Made by a program: the position numbers and the translations under genes. Below the pieces are notes generated by a model. The model had not been told where the DNA came from. It saw only the letters and a program-made list of their open reading frames with translations, and ran no database searches. Source: UBA9676 sp963730065 (GTDB lineage: Bacteria; Actinomycetota; Actinomycetes; Streptosporangiales; Streptosporangiaceae). Taken from it: DNA of 64,000 nucleotides. Positions 8,050 through 16,425 of this stretch are shown one piece after another (within the stretch, counting starts at the first letter, position 1; the number at the start of each line of letters is the position of its first letter). Where the stretch lies: positions 62,001 to 126,000 of the forward strand of contig CAVSQL010000024.1 of assembly GCA_963730065.1 (NCBI GenBank), read 5' to 3'.

Positions 8050-9033
8050 TTAGCGTCGCGAGTGCCAGGTGGCGAGGAGTTCTCTTTCCTTTTCTTTGCT
8101 CAGGCCTGTGCGCAGATCTGGCTGCCCACGCTCCTGGTCCCAGGCCAAGGTATCGGCCACGGTCTGCGCAAAGGGCCGGCAGCGAAGGCCGACTGCGACC
8201 GCCTTGGCCGCATCATAGGTGTGCACCCCCGGAAACTGGGGTTCCCACATCGGGAACCACCCTTGGGCCTCATCGCCCACAGCCCCTAGAAATCCCTCGG
8301 ACACCCAGGTGAATGTAGTATCGGCCGCCGCCGCGTCCCGGGCCGTTTCGAGCACGTCACGCATGACGATCCGCTCACCGGGCCCCGCCACCCCGAACAC
8401 CCCGCCGTCAGCGGCCTCTATCCGGCCGAGCATGAAGGCCGCAAGGTCGCGGACGTCGATGACCTGCAGCGGCGCATCCGGCGGGCCCGGAGCCGCCATT
8501 TCCCCTCCGCCTGCCGCACGCCGGAGGTAGAAGGTGAACCGGTCGGTGGGATCATGTGGCCCGACAATGTAGCCGGGACGGATGATCAGGCACCGGTTCC
8601 CGAATGCTCCCTTGGCCTCGTACTCGCAGGCCACCTTGAGCGGGCCGTAAGTCTCCACCGTGACCGTCTCGGTCTGCGGGAAGGGAGGCTGATGGGTGGC
8701 AGCCCGCTCGGTGGACCCGGCGGGCATGTCGTCCGGGTGCACCGACAAAGTGGAGACCAGGGTGTAGTGCCCGGCGAAATCCTGCAGGACAGCTGAGGCC
8801 TCCCGCACCGCCCTAGGGACGTAGGCGCAGGTGTCGAGCACCGCATCCCAGCTGCGTCCCCGCAGCAGGCCGAGCTGGCCGTCCCGATCCCCGTGCAGGT
8901 GTTCAACGCTGGGGAAGTCTTCCGGTTCGGACGCGGAGCGGTGGAAGACAGTGACGTCATGGCCATGGCGCACGGCCTGCTCCACGAAGGCGCGCCCCAC
9001 AAACCGGGTGCCGCCAATCACAAGAAGCTTCAC
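8050..9033 (-). CDS. NAD-dependent epimerase/dehydratase-family protein
   Basis: 327 residues from GTG 9033, with a GGGGG ribosome site just upstream. KLLVIGGTRFVGRAFVEQA is the N-terminal Rossmann GxxxxG-type motif. Later come the Asp-rich VEHLHGDRDGQLGLL, VDTC-like DTCAYVPRAV, and the extended-SDR end IDVRDLAAFMLGRIEAADGGVF. The usual YxxxK appears as YGPLKVACE, so the Tyr and Lys are present. Such proteins modify nucleotide sugars or similar substrates, but the exact reaction is not predictable. An in-frame extension to 9549 runs into the broken GNAT gene and is rejected. Confidence 0.85.
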   Translation of the reverse strand: MKLLVIGGTRFVGRAFVEQAVRHGHDVTVFHRSASEPEDFPSVEHLHGDRDGQLGLLRGRSWDAVLDTCAYVPRAVREASAVLQDFAGHYTLVSTLSVHPDDMPAGSTERAATHQPPFPQTETVTVETYGPLKVACEYEAKGAFGNRCLIIRPGYIVGPHDPTDRFTFYLRRAAGGGEMAAPGPPDAPLQVIDVRDLAAFMLGRIEAADGGVFGVAGPGERIVMRDVLETARDAAAADTTFTWVSEGFLGAVGDEAQGWFPMWEPQFPGVHTYDAAKAVAVGLRCRPFAQTVADTLAWDQERGQPDLRTGLSKEKERELLATWHSRR

Positions 9034-9224
9034 CCAAACCCCCTGACCACCATGACCCGGACTCCCCGATGCAGGCTTGTATGGGCCTTGCCTGGCTTCG
9101 TTCCCCGAAGATAGCGCAGCCACCCGGAGTATCCATAAAGGGGAAATCCCCTCCTCTCGCGAGCATGAGTCTGGTTCCCAGACGCACTCATTTGCCGCCA
9201 GCCGGATGGTCGAGGAGGACACGT

Positions 9225-9549
9225 AGGCCCGGTATCGGCTGTGCTCACGGCCGAGGGCGATCCCGAGCGTCGCACACCGGTCCTTGGGGCGCGCGCCCCC
9301 ACAACCCGATGTTGTCGGCCAGCACCGGCGGATCGCCGGGCGTCTCGATGGCGAAGCCGAGGTCGTCCTTCTGGTTTGCGCTCCACTTCGCGATGCGCTC
9401 CTTCGCGGCGGCCTCCGATGGCGGGGCCACCCAGCTCGGCAGCGTGGCCATGCGCCCGGGATCCATCTCCCACTGCGCGAGGGTGGGCAGGCCGTCGTCA
9501 CGCACGCCGCACCAGCGGAGACGGCCGTTCTTGCTCCACTCGGTCGCAC
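9225..9549 (-). pseudogene. GNAT acetyltransferase, frameshifted and truncated
   Basis: One frame gives VRDDGLPTLAQWEMDPGRM, PSWVAPPSEAAAKERIAKW and NIGLWGR. After about 9300 the homology moves to the next frame, giving PKDRCATLGIALGREH, the acetyl-CoA site region. A one-base gain in the GCGCGC run explains the shift. Soon after GREH the similarity ends and the C-terminal third of the fold is missing. No good start is visible. It is dead. Confidence 0.65.
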
Positions 9550-9565
9550 AGAGTAGAACGAAACG

Positions 9566-9733
9566 ATGGGAAGACAGGCAGCCGTCGTGCTTTACGTGCT
9601 CGCGCTGGTAGCCGTCGTGGTCGGCGTGGACGTCCTGTTCTTCAGGCACCACCTCTGGGAACGGCTGATAGTAAATGTCGGGATTGTCCTGGTATTCGCG
9701 GCGTTCGGCTTGAGGTTCCTGAAGCGTCCATGA
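9566..9733 (+). CDS. 55-residue two-span membrane protein
   Basis: Begins MGRQAAVVLYVLALVAVVVG and ends VFAAFGLRFLKRP. Two hydrophobic helices are joined by a short charged segment FFRHHLWERL, so both ends probably face the same side. I recall close relatives as a conserved actinobacterial small membrane protein of unknown function. It is antisense to the 5' end of the broken GNAT. No clear ribosome site is seen (AACGAAACG precedes the ATG), which leaves expression uncertain. Confidence 0.7.
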   Translation: MGRQAAVVLYVLALVAVVVGVDVLFFRHHLWERLIVNVGIVLVFAAFGLRFLKRP

Positions 9734-9944
9734 GCGCGGCCGCCGCGATGCGGCTCACCCAGCTCCACGGCGAACCCAATCAACGCTCGCCGGGCCAGCG
9801 CACGCCGCGACGGCACGGAGGTGCCGGTACTCCCACGGCCTGGGTGCATGGGGCGGCATGAATATACGGGCCTGCCTGGTATCGCGATGCCCGCATCTGC
9901 CGCAGTCAGGGTGCGTTGCGCGCGGCCGCTTCTCGCCGTCATAA

Positions 9945-11183
9945 TCAGCGGGCAGGTGGTGCGCTGCGCAGCAGATCTACGAGATCGGAGGCGACTTCAC
10001 CGGCGCGCGGGTCAGGCCACCATCCGGAGTGCCGGTGGGCTGGCGGCGGCGTGGGCTCGGTGTCTGGTGCGAGGACCACGGGATCCCAGCACAGCTGATC
10101 GAAGTGCTTCTCCAGGTACTCCTGGCGCTTCTCCAGGTACTCCTGGGTCCGCAACGGTGCGGGCGGGGTGAATATCCACGATCCGATGTAGTCGGTGCGG
10201 CGTACCGCGTTGCGCCAGCGTTCACGGCCGTTGTGGGTGAGGGCGTCGCGGAGTTCTTCTAGATGCTGCCTGCCGAAGTAGGCGGGGAACGCCCGGCCGT
10301 AAAGCCGCCGCGCCGGGCAGGCCAGGGTCAGCAGCGCGAAGTCTGGCCTGCTCAGCACGTCCGGCGGCAGTTGCGCGGCGACCGCTGGGGCTATGATCGA
10401 GCCTTGACTGTAGCCGGTGAGCAGGACCGGGCCGCAGGGAACCGTGAGTTCGTACTGGTCAGCCAGCTGCCGCTGGCCGGGCAGGGCCTGGCCGGGGGCG
10501 TTGGGGCCCAGGAGCAGCAGGACCCGGTCGACGACTTCGGGGATCGCGCGCTCGCCGTAGCACGGCGGGGCGAACGGGTGCACGGCCCGCGGCCAGAACG
10601 TCGCCACATCCCACACAGCGCCGATGGTCTTGCGCCGTGAGGGATCGGAGTAGTCGGCGCGCAGCAGCCCGACCAGCCATGCGGCCAGCGCTACGGTGAC
10701 GAAGCTGACAATGGAGGCGATCTCATGCAGCAAGCCCACGGTGATGTGCAGCCGGATCGCCTGGACGGCCGCGGCGAGCGTAATGCCCTCCACTACCAGC
10801 ACAACGAGCAGGCCGTCACCCACCAGCCAGGCCACCGCGCGGGCGGCGTCGTCGGCCAGCAGCCCGACCGCCCAGGCCTTCGCGACTTTCTTGCTGTTCT
10901 TGGGGGCGACGGCGGTGGCATCGCTGCCGTAATCACCGCTCACCCGTGGATCGCTCGCGGCGCCGGCGGCCTTGTTAAAGAGGTTCCAGTTCCTGTGGTA
11001 TCTGGGATAGAGGACCAGTGAGGCTCCGCCTCGGACCGCCAAGTCAGCTGGCTGACCTGCGTGAATAGCGTAACGGCCGAATTGGGCGCAAGCTGACGCA
11101 GGACCTGCGGTCAAGATCGACTGACCGCCGCCGCCCGCTGCGCCAAGGTCCGGCCGACGTATGCGACCGGTCGTGCCACCCAA
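9945..11183 (-). CDS. Membrane-linked alpha/beta-hydrolase (lipase-like), probably 5'-truncated
   Basis: 412 residues. The middle holds two hydrophobic spans (GDGLLVVLVVEGITLAA and IASIVSFVTVALAAWLVGLL). They are followed by FWPRAVHPFAPPCYGER and a nucleophile elbow GYSQGSIIAP, with the Ser as nucleophile. The family is larger (about 600 residues or more), and the first 60 residues here are low in similarity to anything sensible, so the original N-terminus is probably lost. A short in-frame duplication gives EYLEKRQEYLEKH near the C-terminus (tandem CTCCAGGTACTCCTG at about 10108-10146). It may be a non-functional remnant. Confidence 0.6.
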   Translation of the reverse strand: MGGTTGRIRRPDLGAAGGGGQSILTAGPASACAQFGRYAIHAGQPADLAVRGGASLVLYPRYHRNWNLFNKAAGAASDPRVSGDYGSDATAVAPKNSKKVAKAWAVGLLADDAARAVAWLVGDGLLVVLVVEGITLAAAVQAIRLHITVGLLHEIASIVSFVTVALAAWLVGLLRADYSDPSRRKTIGAVWDVATFWPRAVHPFAPPCYGERAIPEVVDRVLLLLGPNAPGQALPGQRQLADQYELTVPCGPVLLTGYSQGSIIAPAVAAQLPPDVLSRPDFALLTLACPARRLYGRAFPAYFGRQHLEELRDALTHNGRERWRNAVRRTDYIGSWIFTPPAPLRTQEYLEKRQEYLEKHFDQLCWDPVVLAPDTEPTPPPAHRHSGWWPDPRAGEVASDLVDLLRSAPPAR

Positions 11184-11364
11184 AGTGGCTGGTCAGGACT
11201 CTGCCTGCAAATGTGGAGCGGACGTCTTCGACGGTACGCCCCCCGAAAACTTGACTCAAGTGTGCAGAAGTTGGGGACCGAGGATCGCTAGGCCCGCAAG
11301 CCAGATCCTGGCGGCACCGCCGTAACTGAACCACGTGCCGTACTGAGGCATGAGGCGTACCTGC

Positions 11365-12231
11365 CTACGGGCCATCCGGTCGGCGCATCACGACGTCGAG
11401 CGCCGGCCACGGTGGACCCTCGCGTAGAGCGCTGAGGAGTTCACGAGCTGCTCGCTGCCCGTTCGGGAATTGGTCGCCCGGATCCCAGCGCCACGCGGCG
11501 ACCATGGCAAGAACAAGGATTCGGCACTCACTGAGCAGTTCTTCATCCGCGTCCGCATAGCGCTCGCTGACATCTTCGGGGACATGAGCGAGGTCGAACT
11601 CGACGGGCCCACGGCAACACGTCTCGAGATCGATGAACAACAATCCGGTCTTCGTACTAAGTACGTTGCCTGGGTGCGGCTCGCCGTGCAATAGCTGCTC
11701 GGCGCCGCGGTCGCCGATCGCTTGTCTCCGGCTCCGTAGCGTGCTGATGAGAAGCTCCCGATCCGCGTCGGCAAGCTCCGGAGTGAGGCTGCTGCTCTCC
11801 ACAAGCTGCTGAGCCGCTTCCACTCGATTCGTAAAGTGCGGCGTCCTGATGTCGAGCTTGCGCATGCCGGCATGCAGTCGCTCAAGCGCATTCGCGTAGT
11901 GAGCTGGTGAAACCTCCCGAGGTGTCACAGGTTTGTAGTAGGTCCACAGCGTGACGACGAAGCCATCACGCTCATAGACGCGCGGCTCTACTCGGGGTTC
12001 CAGAGCAGCCACAGGGCTCTCGGTCTCGGCGAGCCGTTGGGCAAGCTCGACCTCGAACTGTGCGGCCTGATGCGCCGTCGGTGCGACTCGGGCAACGACG
12101 TCACAAGGCAGCAGGCGCACAGCGAGCCTGTTCGAATCGTGAAGAACGATCGCGTCGTCAACGGTCAGGTCAAGCGCCGAGGCGGCCGACATGGCCGCAG
12201 CCAGCGCGCGCTGAATCTCAGATGGCTGCAT
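11365..12231 (-). CDS. APH-family phosphotransferase
   Basis: 288 residues from ATG 12231. It has the aminoglycoside/choline kinase-like fold. The Brenner-type motif is HGEPHPGNVL, with Glu where many members have Asp. The metal-binding motif is LLFIDLETCCRGPVEFDLAH. The N-lobe is VVARVAP, and LWTYYKP occupies the hinge. The substrate could be an antibiotic or a small metabolite. HGEPHPGN is a common variant in actinobacteria, so it is not by itself a sign of decay. The frame extends upstream to 12546 but loses similarity there. Confidence 0.75.
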   Translation of the reverse strand: MQPSEIQRALAAAMSAASALDLTVDDAIVLHDSNRLAVRLLPCDVVARVAPTAHQAAQFEVELAQRLAETESPVAALEPRVEPRVYERDGFVVTLWTYYKPVTPREVSPAHYANALERLHAGMRKLDIRTPHFTNRVEAAQQLVESSSLTPELADADRELLISTLRSRRQAIGDRGAEQLLHGEPHPGNVLSTKTGLLFIDLETCCRGPVEFDLAHVPEDVSERYADADEELLSECRILVLAMVAAWRWDPGDQFPNGQRAARELLSALREGPPWPALDVVMRRPDGP

Positions 12232-12283
12232 CCAGCTGATTTTCTCACCGGCGTAGGCTCGGCTGGCCGGGAGGACTTCCCGG

Positions 12284-12496
12284 TCATGGGCCGAAGAGTT
12301 GCTCGCCGTCGCTGTCGCCGCGCAGGAAGGCGAAGCGCTCCAAGTCCCCGCGTAGCTGGGCCAGGCCGTAGGCGGGGTGGCCGGCGAATTCTGCCAAGGA
12401 GACGGCCAGGCGGGCGGGGTCGCGGGCCAGCCATTCGCTGAGGAACTGCAGCATCTCGGCGAGTTCAGCGGCATCGACGTTACACCACGCGAGCAT
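12284..12496 (-). CDS. Small helical protein, possibly 5'-truncated
   Basis: 70 residues from ATG 12496 (a TTG at 12508 gives four more). It is strongly helical: DAAELAEMLQFLSEWLARD, LAVSLAEFAGHPAYGLAQL, DLERFAFLRGDSDGEQLFG. I recognise it only as a recurring actinobacterial hypothetical. Its 5' end abuts the broken hydrolase at about 12510, and no ribosome site is seen, so the real start may have been cut off. Confidence 0.5.
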   Translation of the reverse strand: MLAWCNVDAAELAEMLQFLSEWLARDPARLAVSLAEFAGHPAYGLAQLRGDLERFAFLRGDSDGEQLFGP

Positions 12497-12555
12497 CCGG
12501 TCGAGCAAGTGATCTGGATCAGCCCAGGGCGACTACAGCTACGCAACGCACCGTC

Positions 12556-13147
12556 CGCCGCCGTCGCTCACCAGGTGGCCGCAGATGCTGTGATCACCCA
12601 GCTGGGCCTGGCGGTATGGGACATCGTTCCAGGCGCGCCTTACGGCCTCACCACGGAAGTCAACGCGGTCAACGCGGCCGCCCAGGCCCGCGGCCTGTCG
12701 CGGTATCACCTGTTCGGCTTTTCCGCGGGCGCGACCGTCGCGCTCGGGGCCGCGCTGGCCCTCGGCGAGGCCGTCCAGAGCCTGACCCTGCTGGAAGCAG
12801 CCGTGATCGGGGACGACGACTGGCACCCCGCCGAGACCGCGTTCCGGGCCAGCCTCGCCGCCGTCCGCGCCCTGCCAGCAGAGCAACGTATCCCGGCGTC
12901 CCGGCAGCTGTATATGCGGCCAGGCGAGCCGCTCCTGCCGCTGGGACCGCCGCCGCCGTGGGACCCCAGAGACGACATGCTCGAAGACATGCTGGCTCAG
13001 GTCGGCTTCACCAGCAGCGACCTGGCCGCGATCACCGTGCCCGTGCTCGCCATCAGCGGTGGCCGCAGCCACCCGCGGTTCCAGCTCCAAGATGAACGGC
13101 TCGTGGAGGTCATCCCGCACGCCAGGGCCGAGGTGTTCAGCGAGTGA
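12556..13147 (+). pseudogene. Alpha/beta hydrolase, both ends lost
   Basis: The readable part carries the nucleophile elbow HLFGFSAGATVALGAALALG and a downstream ITVPVLAISGGRSHPRF, the usual position of the acid residue. The family's N-terminal oxyanion strand (LLHG type) is missing, and the frame stops at VFSE before the catalytic His. No start codon or ribosome site fits. It is flanked by a truncated gene on the other strand, consistent with a recombination joint near 12510. Confidence 0.6.
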
Positions 13148-13778
13148 ACGACGACTAACGATCGTCCCCAGGGCGGGTCCGGAAACCGAGGCCGCGGCGG
13201 CGCTGTGTCACTCACGTGTCAGCCCTGGCGCGTGGGTGCCGGGCCAAGTAGCGGCTGTGCGCGAGCAAAACTCTCGCTCTCCCATGGCCACCGGCCGTCA
13301 GCCGCCGGCCACACAAGCTGCAACGCCGGGAACCCTCTGACGCTCGGACTACATCCGGACGTGAAAACCGTGGGGCGGGCCGCGCCTGGTCTGCGGGCGC
13401 TGGTCACCGCTTGGACTGCGCCGGACTTGGCCAGACCAAACGAGAGAGGCGCCAAGCCGGGATGGCGCACGTGAACAGCATGACGCGCTGGTCAACGCCG
13501 ATTGCGGGTGATCATGCCGCTGAGCTATTAGGCGCTTATCGAGGCCGCTCCCTCCGATTTGGCACTCCGGCTCCGGGATATCGCTAACGCACCGTCCACC
13601 GAGCCTGCCTCTGCGCCCTCGGCCGTTTGGCGTTTGCGCAGTTCCGTGAGCGCATCTACTAGAGCGCCGTCAAGCGGGAGCGTCCGGTGCCCGTTGCAAG
13701 ACGGGGAAGAAATGGCAGATCGGGGTCGAACACCTCATGACGGCGTAACCTCGGTATCTAGCCTGCGCCGCGACCCAG
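13148..13778. other. Gene-free stretch of about 630 bases
   Basis: I see no reading frame with recognisable protein character, no tRNA piece and no strong hairpin. Composition is mixed, as elsewhere in the left patchwork. Confidence 0.5.
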
Positions 13779-13796
13779 ATGAAAGAGGCGATGGAG

Positions 13797-14186
13797 ATGC
13801 CGAAGGTCTCAAGGGACAGCGCGCCACAACGCCAGGAGGCCGGTCCGGTGCTGGATCTGCGCGACGAGCTCGACGGTTACACCGTGAGCTTCACGTCGCT
13901 CCTCGAAGACATCGACGCGACGCCCTTCATGAAGGGGCTTGTGGACGACCGCTGCCAGTGCCCGCATTGGGGCTACGTCTTCAAGGGCAAGATGACCGCT
14001 CGGTACGCCGACCATGATGAGGTTTTCGAGGCCGGCGACGCCTGCTACATTCCGCCCGGCCACATCCCGGTGAAGAACGATCCCGGGACCGAGATCTTGT
14101 GGTTCAGCCCCACCGAAGAGCTGCGCACGGCCGAGGCGGCCATGATGACGAACATGCAGGCAATGCAGGGCGGCTCAACGCCATAG
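13797..14186 (+). CDS. Cupin-domain protein
   Basis: 129 residues. The metal-binding cupin motif 1 is partly kept (CPHWGYVFKGKMTARY) and motif 2 reads AGDACYIPPGHIPVK. It is a single small beta-barrel, and such proteins range from isomerases to regulators. ATG 13797 has AGAGG 8 bases upstream. ATGs at 13779 and 13791 are alternatives without a spaced ribosome site. The C-terminus is Met-rich (MMTNMQAMQGG). Function is unassigned. Confidence 0.7.
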   Translation: MPKVSRDSAPQRQEAGPVLDLRDELDGYTVSFTSLLEDIDATPFMKGLVDDRCQCPHWGYVFKGKMTARYADHDEVFEAGDACYIPPGHIPVKNDPGTEILWFSPTEELRTAEAAMMTNMQAMQGGSTP

Positions 14187-14236
14187 ACGGGGAGGCGCGC
14201 GGGGAGCCCAAACTCCTCTCGAAGGAGGAAGTCCGC

Positions 14237-14317
14237 GTGGATTCAACCAGAAGGACCGCGTTCGTCGCGGGCCTGTTCTACCTGATCACCTTCGCTGCCG
14301 CGATCCCTGGAGACTGA
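14237..14317 (+). pseudogene. DUF4386 membrane protein, N-terminal stub
   Basis: A perfect AAGGAGG (14222-14228) precedes GTG 14237. The 26-residue product STRRTAFVAGLFYLITFAAA is the first transmembrane helix of DUF4386-type proteins. A stop follows after IPGD and the rest of the gene is absent. The downstream DNA belongs to an unrelated opposite-strand gene, so the gene was cut by a recombination event. Confidence 0.55.
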
Positions 14318-14434
14318 GCGCCGACTCCGGCGCGAGGGATCGCCATATATCGAGGTTGTCGACGACGACCTGATATGGCGGGGTGTCGTGAACGACATGC
14401 GTCATACGTCGGTTGTTCTGATCTCACAGGCTGA

Positions 14435-14740
14435 CTACTCCCGACGGAGGCTGAGCGCCAGGCTGGGAACGACGAAGGACGCGAGAAAGATCGGCAAAAA
14501 CCTCTTGCCGGTGCATCGGAAGGCGACCACTTCGCCGTCGGCGGCATTGAAGGTCTGAGTTCGGCTCGAGTTTCGGCCATTTCGGACTTGCAGGGTGTGA
14601 CGTCCAGGTTCGACTGGTATCTCGATCGTGTCGTTCATTTCAACCGACCCGACGGGCTTACCGTCGACCAGGGCGTCGTACGTGCCACGACGGACCTCCG
14701 CTCCGATTGCTTTGTGCGTGAGCTTCAGCGTTACCGACAC
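14435..14740 (-). CDS. Small beta-rich protein with C-terminal membrane helix
   Basis: 101 residues from GTG 14740, with AGAGGAG upstream. An N-terminal beta-sandwich-like part (YDALVDGKPVGSVEMND, EVPVEPGRHTLQVRNGR style) resembles PEGA-type surface-layer modules. It is followed by a hydrophobic tail FLPIFLASFVVPSLALSL and Arg residues. This topology suggests a tail-anchored protein with the beta domain in the cytoplasm. No catalytic motif is present. It stands alone between the DUF4386 stub and a tRNA-Ile scar. Confidence 0.65.
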   Translation of the reverse strand: MSVTLKLTHKAIGAEVRRGTYDALVDGKPVGSVEMNDTIEIPVEPGRHTLQVRNGRNSSRTQTFNAADGEVVAFRCTGKRFLPIFLASFVVPSLALSLRRE

Positions 14741-15028
14741 CTTGAGTCTCCTCTCTGTTGATCCTTTCGCCTGTTCCGTTGTTACCCGGCACGACGCTGC
14801 TCAGCGGCGCGGCAGAGGCGTGGGTCGTGGGCGCGGGGGGCCGCGATCATCTTTATTATCTTGGCTGGGTTGCTGTCGATGTCGCCAGCTGACTACAGGC
14901 GCGAGGGGCCGATGACGCCCGGAGCTCCAAGTAGTGGATTGGGGTAACGATGTCAGAGGGCCGGAGGTCCTCGAGCCCTGCGGCGCGGACAACATAGCCC
15001 ACGAAGTCACCCCCGGGCAGGCCCGCGG

Positions 15029-15049
15029 GTGACAGCAGAAGTGACAGCA
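15029..15049 (+). repeat. Paired GTGACAGCA repeats (arm-site-like)
   Basis: GTGACAGCA occurs at 15029-15037 and 15041-15049, about one helical turn apart, 87 bases before the tRNA-Ile scar at 15136. The arrangement repeats that at 1996-2018 before the scar at 2105. Confidence 0.45.
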
Positions 15050-15135
15050 ACGCCGCCATCCGCCGGGCCTACCCGACGCACTTTGGCTACCACCGATAGC
15101 AGGCTCACCGCCCGGCGACCCGTGCCTGCCTAGTA

Positions 15136-15180
15136 CTGATAAGGATGAGGTCGGTGGTTCAAGTCCATCTAAGGCCCACT
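15136..15180 (+). repeat. tRNA-Ile 3'-half scar, copy 3
   Basis: CTGATAAGGATGAGGTCG, then GGTGG, TTCAAGT and a decayed CCATC, then AAGGCCCAC. One T-stem pair is lost and one base is inserted before the acceptor, which indicates an old scar. The 30 bases after it resemble those after copy 4 (CCCAAAC.CCCA). Confidence 0.8.
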
Positions 15181-15308
15181 CCCCAAACGCCCACGTCAGA
15201 CACGAGATCGCCATTCCGCTCTGTGACGGTCAAGAGGCATTACGTAGGTATAGCCGCCTCTCCGTCTGGAGAGTAGCGTCCTCACCGGGAGTAAGTGGGG
15301 AGTGGCTG

Positions 15309-15989
15309 ATGGCGAAGATGACGCCTGAGCAGGCAGCTGCATACGCGCTGGACTTCGGGGTCGTGAGAAGCGACCTGCCCAAGGATGCGCAGCTGGCTTA
15401 TGACCGCCTGGTGGAACAGCGGGCCCACGCCCGCGCCTCGGCGCCGGTCTCCCAGCCAGGCCCTGAGGCAGCCAGTGAGAGAGTCATCTTGCCGAGGTGG
15501 GTGGCCGCGGCGGGAACCGCACTGTTCTTGCCGATAGGGGGCGGGTTCGGGATTGTGCTGTTGCCATACGCGTTCACGCACTGGCAGCCAGGCACGCCGC
15601 CGTGGCCGCTTGCGGTGCGGGCCATCGGCGTGGCCCTGATCGCGGCGGGCGGCATTGTGTTTATCGGAGGGTGTGTGCGGTTTGCTGCCGAGGGCGTCGG
15701 TATACCGCTGCCGGTCGAGCCGACCTCGCAGCAGCTGACCGTCGGCGGTCCGTACCGGTATGTGCGCAACCCCCTCTACCTGGCGTGGGTCATGGCCATC
15801 ACCGGGCAGGCGCTGCTGCTCAGCCGCCCGGTACTGCTGATCTATGCAGCCGCGGTGCTCGCCGTCGCGATCGCGTTCGTCCGGTTCTACGAGGAACCGT
15901 CGCTGGCCCGGCGCTTCGGCGAACAGTACGAGGCCTACCGCAAGCAGGTGCCTGGCTGGTGGCCGCGCCTGCCACGCCGGACGCCCTGA
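15309..15989 (+). CDS. Isoprenylcysteine/phospholipid methyltransferase-family membrane protein
   Basis: 226 residues. After a 60-residue soluble N-terminus (MTPEQAAAYALDFGVVRSDL) come four to five membrane helices. The diagnostic C-terminal module is GGPYRYVRNPLYLAWVM followed by FYEEPSLARRFGEQYEAYR and VPGWWPRLP. This is the SAM-binding signature of the ICMT/PEMT group. The substrate in bacteria is usually unknown. GGGGAG precedes the ATG. The soluble N-terminal extension is not standard for the family. It lies in a 2.9-kb module between tRNA-Ile scars 3 and 4. Confidence 0.8.
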   Translation: MAKMTPEQAAAYALDFGVVRSDLPKDAQLAYDRLVEQRAHARASAPVSQPGPEAASERVILPRWVAAAGTALFLPIGGGFGIVLLPYAFTHWQPGTPPWPLAVRAIGVALIAAGGIVFIGGCVRFAAEGVGIPLPVEPTSQQLTVGGPYRYVRNPLYLAWVMAITGQALLLSRPVLLIYAAAVLAVAIAFVRFYEEPSLARRFGEQYEAYRKQVPGWWPRLPRRTP

Positions 15990-16184
15990 CGTCGCTGCAC
16001 CAGGTCGGGACACAAGGTGGCGGCCAGCGCGCCGACGGCGACCGTCGCCAAGCCGCTGGACAACACTCGATACGCACCGACAACCCCTGGAACATCGACC
16101 CAGCACATAGCCATACCTGCAGGGTCCTGGACGACTTGCCCACTACTAGCATCCACGCGCGGCACCCCAAGATCACGTGCCATT

Positions 16185-16228
16185 AGCGTGCCTGAAGGCT
16201 CTGGGGTTCGAGTCCCTCCGAGCGCGCC
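16185..16228 (+). repeat. Possible class II tRNA 3'-end fragment
   Basis: GCCTGAAGGC could be a long variable arm. GGGGTTCGAGTCCC is T-arm-like, and CGAGCGCG CC could be an acceptor end. Pairing is imperfect and no 5' half fits. The DNA after it reads GGGTCAAAGGCC, like that after other scars. It is a tentative att remnant. Confidence 0.35.
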
Positions 16229-16425
16229 CGGGTCAAAGGCCGCACGAGCTCCGGGTCTTGTATCGCGGGAGCCATACTGTGAGCCCGGCGGCCCGATGCA
16301 GGGCGGAATAGTTCGCGAGTAGGCGTAGGCCCACCTCGGTTGTGGGCACCGGTCTATGGCTCACTGTCACGGCGCAGGCCAGGATTGTGCCAGGTGAAAA
16401 TTCCACCCGAGTCTTCAGGGACGAG

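Noticed and set aside
9034..9549. N-terminal extension of the epimerase ORF
   Set aside because: Similarity starts at GTG 9033 after a clear ribosome site. The extension reads through the dead GNAT gene.
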